Under the pieces are notes generated by a model. It made no database searches. It worked only from the letters and a program-made list of their open reading frames with translations, and was not told the origin of the DNA. 64,000 nt of DNA from Collinsella aerofaciens (GTDB lineage Bacteria; Actinomycetota; Coriobacteriia; Coriobacteriales; Coriobacteriaceae): assembly GCF_902364945.1 (NCBI RefSeq), contig NZ_CABJFS010000006.1:1-64000 (forward strand), in the 5' to 3' direction. Positions 59,331 through 64,000 of this stretch are shown one piece after another. The stretch's first letter is position 1. Each line of letters opens with the position of its first letter. Made by a program: the position numbers and the translations under genes.

Positions 59331-59915
59331 TTACAGCTTGCTAGCGATTTTCTTTGCCGTACGCTTAACGCCGGCCACCAGGCCTCCTGCAGGATGCTCC
59401 TTCTCGTATGCTAGGCGCTTCTCGCGCTTGGCGTACTCTTCGACGATGATGTCTCCATACTCGTCTTCGATCTTGTCGAAGAAGTCGACGGCACCCTTAA
59501 TTTCCTCAGCGGTCGGGTGCCCCTTTTGGACACCGCCGGTGAGTTTGAACGGCCCCCACGTATCAAAGCCGGGGCAGCCGTAGACACCCATAAAGATGGC
59601 CTGCCTCATGCGGCAGATGCCATCGATATCCTTGCCGTACCACTTGTTTTTGCCACCGTAGGTCATAAGGCCAAACACCTTGTCCTGCGGCTGCAACACG
59701 TTAGTGAGCACGCGTGCCATGTCCTTGTCGATCTCGGAGTAATAGATGCCCGTGGCGACACCAATCAGATGGTATTCGTGCAGGTTGGGATACTCGTTTT
59801 TGCCGAGCGTTTTCACATCGAGGGTATCGATTTCGGGGTGCGCCTCGACGATGGCGTCCACGAGCTTTTTCGTATTGCCGTGGTGGCGTGAGGCATAAAG
59901 AATGATGGTTCGCAT
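59331..59915 (-). CDS. Flavodoxin-domain protein
   Basis: 194 residues from the ATG at 59915 (GAAAGG). The N-terminus TIILYASRHHGNTKKLVDAI is the FMN phosphate-binding loop in modified form. YGGKNKWYGKDIDGICRM and the basic C-terminus (KREKRLAYEKEHPAGGL...KRTAKKIASKL) follow. It may carry electrons for a reductase. It is inserted on the opposite strand between nagA and the epimerase of the GalNAc locus, so its link to the pathway is unclear. Confidence 0.82.
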   Translation of the reverse strand: MRTIILYASRHHGNTKKLVDAIVEAHPEIDTLDVKTLGKNEYPNLHEYHLIGVATGIYYSEIDKDMARVLTNVLQPQDKVFGLMTYGGKNKWYGKDIDGICRMRQAIFMGVYGCPGFDTWGPFKLTGGVQKGHPTAEEIKGAVDFFDKIEDEYGDIIVEEYAKREKRLAYEKEHPAGGLVAGVKRTAKKIASKL

Positions 59916-60072
59916 AAGAAGGCCTTTCAGCTGTAATTGCATCAATGTCTGTATGGTACCCCGTTACATGGCCGGGATACCGGACGCATCGATGAGCGTG
60001 CGGGTTTGTTCTATGGTTAGGATTGAAACGGGCGCTTGCGTGAAATAAAGCAGTTGTTCGAAAGGATGGGTA

Positions 60073-60954
60073 ATGGAATACGCTCTCTCCAACGATTCGA
60101 TTTCTATTAAGGTTTCCACGGCTGGTGGCTCGTTTACCTCGATTGAGGCCGGAGGTCGCGAGTACTTGTGGCAGGGTGATCCCACCGTGTGGTCCGGCCA
60201 GGCGCCGATTTGCTTCCCGATTTGCGGAGGCTTGCGCGACAACAGCGCCATGACGTTTGCCGGGCATCATGTAAAGCTCGCTCGCCACGGCTTTGCGCGC
60301 AAGCAGGAATGGAAGCTGCTGAGCCAAGGCGAGAACGAGTTGGCTATGTGCCTGGCTTCGGAGGATAACGCCGCGCTGCTGAGCGATTATCCGTATCCGT
60401 TTAGGCTCGTCGCCCGCTATACGCTCGAGGACGCCGCCGTGCGTGTCTCCTATGAGGTTACCAACGAGGGCACCGAGGACATGCCGTTCTTTATCGGTGG
60501 GCATCCCGGCTTTAGGTGCCCGCTCGATGAGGGCGAGGCCTATACGGACTACGAGTTGCGCTTTGAGAAAGAAGAGGCTGCAGAGCTTTGCACCGCTGTC
60601 CCTTCGACTGGCTTGATTGACGTGGACAAGCGCTCCAAGAACCCCATGGTGGGAAAGACGCTGCCCCTGTCGCACGAGCTCTTCGATTTTGCGGAGACCA
60701 TCTTTGACGTGCTCGAGAGCCGCCAGGTCACGCTTTCCAAAAAGGGCGAGGACAAGGGCGTCCGCCTGAGCTTTGAGGGCTTCCCATATCTCATTGTGTG
60801 GAGCAAGCCCGAGGGTGATTTTGTGGCAGTTGAGCCTTGGGGCGGCCTTTCGACCTGCTCCGATGAGGACGACGTGCTTGAGCATAAGCGTGGCTGCCTT
60901 GTCGCCAAGCCCAAGGAGACCGTCGTTCGCTCGTTCACGATTGAGATTCTGTAA
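60073..60954 (+). CDS. LacX-type aldose 1-epimerase family protein
   Basis: 293 residues after GAAAGGATGG. The LacX pattern is clear: STAGGSFTSIEAGGREYLWQGDPTVWSGQAPICFPICGGLR, ARHGFARKQEW and FFIGGHPGFRCPL. LacX lies in the tagatose-6-P lac operon of lactic bacteria, where it probably acts on sugar or sugar-phosphate anomers. Here it sits beside lacC, consistent with the tagatose-6-P route. Confidence 0.88.
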   Translation: MEYALSNDSISIKVSTAGGSFTSIEAGGREYLWQGDPTVWSGQAPICFPICGGLRDNSAMTFAGHHVKLARHGFARKQEWKLLSQGENELAMCLASEDNAALLSDYPYPFRLVARYTLEDAAVRVSYEVTNEGTEDMPFFIGGHPGFRCPLDEGEAYTDYELRFEKEEAAELCTAVPSTGLIDVDKRSKNPMVGKTLPLSHELFDFAETIFDVLESRQVTLSKKGEDKGVRLSFEGFPYLIVWSKPEGDFVAVEPWGGLSTCSDEDDVLEHKRGCLVAKPKETVVRSFTIEIL

Positions 60955-61013
60955 TTCCGTTTTGTCGACTCGTATCGCGAGGCACAAGGAGCCTGCGAGA
61001 TAAGGAGCTAAAA

Positions 61014-61949
61014 ATGATCCTCACCGTTACGATGAACCCGTCCGTCGATACACGCTATCAGCTCGATGAGCTCATTATCGACGACGTTAACCGTGTGACG
61101 CCCGAAAAGACCGCCGGCGGCAAGGGTCTCAACGTGGCCCGTGTACTGGGTCAGCTGGGCGACGACGTTGTGGCAACTGGTCTGCTCGGCGGCCACATGG
61201 GCGCCTACATGGCCGAGCTCATGGATGCCAACGGCATTAAGAATGATTTTGTACCCATCAAGGGCGAGACTCGCATTTGCCTTAACATCCTCCACGCCGG
61301 CAACCAGACCGAGCTACTCGAGAGCGGCCCGACGATTGCCCCCGAGGAGCTCGATGCCTTTACCGCCAAGTTCGCCGAGCTTGCGAGCAAGGCCGCTGTC
61401 GTTACCATCTCGGGTTCGCTGCCCCGTGGTGTCGAGGCAGGCTACTACGCCAAGATCACGGGTATTGCCGAGAACGCCGGCGCCAAGGTGCTGCTCGATA
61501 CCTCGGGTGCTTCGCTCGAGGCCGCCCTTAAGTCCGAAATTAAGCCCGAGCTGGTCAAGCCTAACCTGACCGAGATTAACGGCCTTCTGGGCACGAGCTT
61601 TACCACCGACGATGTGGACGAGCTCCGCGCCGCGCTCGCCTCTGATGCCCGCTTCTCCGATATCCCCTGGGTCGTCGTGTCCATGGGCGCTGCCGGCTCC
61701 GTGGGCTTCCATAATGGCCGTGCATTCCGCGCCAAGACCCCCGATATCCCCGCCGTTAACGCTACGGGCTCTGGCGATTCGACCATTGCCGGCTTCGCGC
61801 ATGCGATTGCTGCTGGCGCGGATGACGAGACGGTGCTGCGTACCGCCAACACCTGCGGCAAGCTCAATGCCATGGATCCCATGACTGGCCACTTGGTTAT
61901 GGATCGTTGGGACGAGGTTTACAACGGCGTTGTCGTGACCGAGCTGTAG
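61014..61949 (+). CDS. lacC: Tagatose-6-phosphate kinase LacC (PfkB family)
   Basis: 311 residues after GATAAGGAG. It starts MILTVTMNPSVDTRYQLDELIIDDVNRV and has TAGGKGLNVARVL, KGETRICLNILH and the catalytic VNATGSGDSTIAGFA (GAGD-type, here GSGDS). MTGHLVMDRWDEVY near the end matches LacC of lactococci closely. It makes tagatose-1,6-bisphosphate, which an aldolase (not in this window) would split. FruK is the less likely alternative. Confidence 0.92.
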   Translation: MILTVTMNPSVDTRYQLDELIIDDVNRVTPEKTAGGKGLNVARVLGQLGDDVVATGLLGGHMGAYMAELMDANGIKNDFVPIKGETRICLNILHAGNQTELLESGPTIAPEELDAFTAKFAELASKAAVVTISGSLPRGVEAGYYAKITGIAENAGAKVLLDTSGASLEAALKSEIKPELVKPNLTEINGLLGTSFTTDDVDELRAALASDARFSDIPWVVVSMGAAGSVGFHNGRAFRAKTPDIPAVNATGSGDSTIAGFAHAIAAGADDETVLRTANTCGKLNAMDPMTGHLVMDRWDEVYNGVVVTEL

Positions 61950-61998
61950 GAGCTTGTGCGCCGCCCCCGGCATCGGTTGCTTGCTTGTGGTTAGAGTT

Positions 61999-62121
61999 GA
62001 CGGCAAGTGCGGTAGCATTATGCCGGGGCGCGACGCCGATGCTGTCGTGTTCAATCCCGACCTTACCCTGGTCGAGACGTATGTGGGTGGCAACAGCGTC
62101 GGTAATGCATTTACCGAGTAG
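61999..62121 (+). pseudogene. Relic of a nagA 3' end
   Basis: In frame this stretch encodes DGKCGSIMPGRDADAVVF, NPDLTLVETYVGGNSV and GNAFTE then TAG. The nagA C-terminus reads DKCGSIMPGRDADFVVF, HELTLVETYVGGQSV, GNAFTE: about 33 of 39 residues agree. The upstream part of the gene is missing. It lies between lacC and the YhcH gene. No start or ribosome site is seen. Confidence 0.85.
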
Positions 62122-62153
62122 CTGCCAAATAAACGATCCGAGAGGGGATTTAG

Positions 62154-62627
62154 ATGATTTACGGTGCATTGGGCGATATCGAGGAATACCGCGGAATGCT
62201 CAAGGGCCTCGACGTGCTGATCGACTGGCTCGAGGAGAACGACCCGGCACAGCTCGAGGTCGGCAGCCATCCGATTTTGGGTGAGAAGGTCTTTGCGAAC
62301 GTCATGTCTCCCACGACGCGTCCCGAGGCTGAGGCTCACTATGAGACGCATCAGCGCTATCACGACCTGCAGATCGACGTCGAGGGTCGCGAGGCCTTCA
62401 AGGTCGCTACGGGCAGCCTGACGCTGGTCCAGGAGTTTGACGAGAAGGACGACTATGATCTGGTCGATTCCGACGCCTCGATCGCCGGCGATCTTGCCGA
62501 CGACAAATTCGCGCTGTTCGTTGCCGGCGAGCCCCACATGCCCACGCTCGAGTTCCCGGGCGATGGCGCACAGCCGGTCAAGAAGATCTGCTTTAAGTTG
62601 CTTGCCGACGCCTACTGGGAGGAGTAG
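62154..62627 (+). CDS. YhcH/YjgK/YiaL family protein
   Basis: 157 residues after GAGAGGGGA. The beta-jelly-roll family pattern is MIYGALGDIEEYRGM, NVMSPTTRPEAEAHYETHQRYHDLQIDVEGRE and FVAGEPHMPTLEF, whose His and Glu residues bind metal. Members occur in sialic acid, galactosamine and beta-galactosidase loci and may open sugar rings or isomerise amino sugars. It ends the GalNAc-type locus. Confidence 0.88.
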   Translation: MIYGALGDIEEYRGMLKGLDVLIDWLEENDPAQLEVGSHPILGEKVFANVMSPTTRPEAEAHYETHQRYHDLQIDVEGREAFKVATGSLTLVQEFDEKDDYDLVDSDASIAGDLADDKFALFVAGEPHMPTLEFPGDGAQPVKKICFKLLADAYWEE

Positions 62628-62659
62628 CGAGCTGCTCGGCTGAGCTGTTCGTCTGATGG

Positions 62660-62700
62660 CGTGATTCCCCTAGGGAAATCACGTTTGGCGGGGTTTTCTG
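62660..62700 (+). terminator. Hairpin after the YhcH gene
   Basis: CGTGATT-C-CCC pairs with GGG-A-AATCACG, followed by TTTGGCGGGGTTTTCTGTTTT, a weak T-rich tail. Confidence 0.55.
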
Positions 62701-62721
62701 TTTTGAATAGGGAAGCCTCAT

Positions 62722-63087
62722 TTATTTGCGAAGAACATCGGCTAGCCGCAGGATTGAAATCATCGACCGATAAGTGAGTTCCACTTTTTCGCCCGCAAGC
62801 AGTCGTTTCGAGCCAATCTCATCTAGCCCCACAAGCCGGGAAAACAGCGGGCCGCTCATCGTGCCCTCGTCAATTGATTCCCTTATGGTCTTCAAAACGT
62901 CCGTATCATGAAGCGATGCCGAGCTGTAGGGGGCAACACGAGCGGAACTCTCAATTAACGACGAGACAAAAGGATGGAGATGCTTTGGACATAGTCCATC
63001 AAACACCACATCCCCATTGTCGTTCGAGCCGACCAGGCGCCAAGTATAATGATCGACCCAGTCATCCCCGTCGTATATGGCGTTCAT
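62722..63087 (-). CDS. Hypothetical protein paired with a secreted protein
   Basis: 121 residues from the ATG at 63087 (GGGAAG upstream, 15 bp after the preceding stop). The N-terminal part is MNAIYDGDDWVDHYTWRLVGSNDNGDVVFDGLCPKHLHPFV; the C-terminal part is helical (RLLAGEKVELTYRSMISILRLADVLRK). No signal peptide, membrane segment or known motif. It overlaps nothing and lies in an AT-richer patch with the secreted-protein gene, suggesting a two-gene operon. Unrecognised. Confidence 0.65.
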   Translation of the reverse strand: MNAIYDGDDWVDHYTWRLVGSNDNGDVVFDGLCPKHLHPFVSSLIESSARVAPYSSASLHDTDVLKTIRESIDEGTMSGPLFSRLVGLDEIGSKRLLAGEKVELTYRSMISILRLADVLRK

Positions 63088-63101
63088 GAGCAACTTCCCG
63101 T

Positions 63102-63611
63102 CTAGAGAGAGAAACCTATTTGGACATCGGGGCGCAAGACCGCAATCCATATCGGGCCTGCAGCAGCTCCAACCCAACGCACCACATAGGTTCCCTTTCG
63201 TACATGTGTATCAATCTGCCCCGAAATGCCGGTGAATGCAATTCCAGACCCGTTTGTCGGATAGCAATCGACGTATTTTTGTTTTCCGCTCACAACCTTG
63301 TATAGATATATCGTTCCAGCAAAAGAGAAGGGATCGTTCGCAATTTTGTCCGGAAGAACTTGCCACCTCAAAATCCCGCTACCAATATGGTCAAGCTTGA
63401 CCGTTCCGCCGTCCCCCTCAAAAGTGGCAAGGGGATTTACCCAAGACTGAGAGTCGGCATCGCCCTCCTTAGCAGTTATCAGCAGACTGCCCGTATAAGA
63501 CTGCTGAGGCTCACCTTCAGGACAGACAGCCTTGGCCCAAGAAGGGCCACTCAGGCAGAACAGTCCGAGCAGCATCAATACCAACAAAAGAAAACCCTTA
63601 GTTCTTTTCAT
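63102..63611 (-). CDS. Small secreted protein, unassigned
   Basis: 169 residues after TTGGGGAT. The signal peptide is MKRTKGFLLLVLMLLGLFCLSGPSWAKA. The mature part is beta-rich: SYTGSLLITAKEGDADSQSWVNPLATFEGDGGTVKLDHIGSGILRWQVL and GTYVVRWVGAAAGPIWIAVLRPDVQIGFSL. Two Cys suggest one disulphide. I cannot name a family. AT-rich relative to the genome average. It is followed at once by the 121-residue protein. Confidence 0.7.
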   Translation of the reverse strand: MKRTKGFLLLVLMLLGLFCLSGPSWAKAVCPEGEPQQSYTGSLLITAKEGDADSQSWVNPLATFEGDGGTVKLDHIGSGILRWQVLPDKIANDPFSFAGTIYLYKVVSGKQKYVDCYPTNGSGIAFTGISGQIDTHVRKGTYVVRWVGAAAGPIWIAVLRPDVQIGFSL

Positions 63612-63834
63612 CTATATCCCCAACGTCTCTCGACATTTGTATATCGTGACTATTTTAGATCTATATGGCCAATTCGAGCCCTCACCATGGCAATTGTTGC
63701 AGCTGGGTTTCTTTTCATTAAGATTTCACTTTGGTAAATCCCCGCCCCTAAGCATTAAACCCGAAGTCCACCGAGTGGGCCGCTGTTGACGTGGCGATGC
63801 TTGGATTGGCGCGCACGCACTCAAAATCGGCAAC

Positions 63835-63857
63835 AAAAAAGCCGCCCGAAGGCGGCT
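63835..63857 (-). terminator. Terminator of the tRNA gene
   Basis: GCCGCC-TTCG-GGCGGC on the minus strand followed by T6, 12 nt after the tRNA 3' end. Confidence 0.85.
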
Positions 63858-63868
63858 ATCTTGAGCAA

Positions 63869-63944
63869 TGGAGCCAGCGACCGGGCTCGAACCGGTGACC
63901 CCCGCTTTACGAGAGCGGTGCTCTACCAACTGAGCTACGCTGGC
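63869..63944 (-). tRNA. tRNA-Thr (anticodon CGT)
   Basis: 76 nt on the minus strand. The acceptor stem GCCAGCG/CGCTGGC pairs perfectly, the 3' end is TCCA with an encoded CCA, the D arm is GCTCAGTTGGTAGAGC and the T arm is ACCGGTTCGAGCCCGGT. The anticodon loop CTCGTAA reads CGT, so Thr for ACG codons. A TATCAT box at 63984-63989 (minus) is a possible -10. Confidence 0.95.
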
Positions 63945-64000
63945 GGCCATGTGATGACGCAACTGAGGCGCCAACGGCTGTCTATGATACGGGACATCGC

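Noticed and set aside
61897-62169. Minus-strand frame across the nagA relic
   Set aside because: It is antisense to a clear decayed copy of the nagA 3' end and has no ribosome site.
1-64000. CRISPR array or anti-phage defence island
   Set aside because: No regularly spaced repeats and no cas, restriction-modification, CBASS, Gabija or similar signature genes. The repeated hairpins are dispersed and have variable arms, unlike CRISPR.

Overview
The window is 64 kb of high-GC bacterial chromosome that fits a gut actinobacterium of the class Coriobacteriia, most likely Collinsella. This is inferred from protein style (a Bifidobacterium/Corynebacterium-type class Ic aspartate aminotransferase, the tmk-holB-ricT-comF order, a mannose-family PTS beside an aga/lac-type amino-sugar pathway, a sortase-anchored alanine-rich surface protein) and from memory of the family, not from a search. 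No rRNA, CRISPR array, complete transposase or prophage is visible. One tRNA (Thr, anticodon CGT) lies at the right end. AT-richer islands at about 1-470, 10.1-10.5, 34.5-35.8, 42.5-42.8, 51.9-52.5 and 62.7-63.8 kb hold most of the accessory sequence.

Layout. 0-10 kb: a small AT-rich orphan frame, a giant CAP-domain surface protein, a small exported Cys-rich protein, three consecutive calcineurin-like phosphoesterases, gluQ (apparently leaderless) and a DUF2207 membrane protein. 10-28 kb: acetyltransferase, purH, a two-component system, universal stress protein, uppP, pcrA, mannose-6-phosphate isomerase, a GntR regulator, a ROK sugar kinase, Mn-dependent pyrophosphatase, NhaA and an aspartate aminotransferase. 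28-34 kb: a STAS protein, then tatB-tatC-hypA-hypB-topA, which puts Tat export next to nickel insertion for a hydrogenase. 34-45 kb: two small secreted/membrane orphans, a zinc-ribbon membrane protein, tmk-holB-ricT, comF, a PD-(D/E)XK-like orphan, a solute-binding lipoprotein behind a long leader, and hpf. 45-51 kb: DegV, a beta-hydroxyacid dehydrogenase with a His/Cys-rich tail, two small proteins, NAD-type isocitrate dehydrogenase and a membrane-anchored SurA-like protein. 51-52 kb: a DUF2975/XRE pair.

52-62.6 kb is one catabolic locus. A mannose-family PTS (IIA, YajC-like, IIB, IIC, IID) is followed by a GntR regulator, AgaS, an amino-sugar-6-phosphate deacetylase, a flavodoxin on the other strand, a LacX-type epimerase, LacC-type tagatose-6-phosphate kinase and a YhcH/YiaL protein. 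Together these give uptake of N-acetylgalactosamine (mucin or glycosaminoglycan sugar) and conversion through galactosamine-6-phosphate and tagatose-6-phosphate to tagatose-1,6-bisphosphate. The aldolase is not in the window. The same 12-bp palindrome (TGGTTACTACCA) lies upstream of the PTS genes and on the agaS promoter, which suggests a shared operator for the local GntR protein. A 3' relic of a second deacetylase gene sits between lacC and the YhcH gene.

The most unusual non-coding content is three repeat classes: (1) more than a dozen small hairpins with a conserved GGGGAC-type core and changing but complementary arms, including an array at 35.55-35.79 kb; (2) two miniature inverted-repeat elements of about 215-226 bp that share a 27-bp terminal repeat; (3) long nested hairpins that begin at, or within about 8 bp of, the stop codons of purH, pcrA and the universal stress gene.
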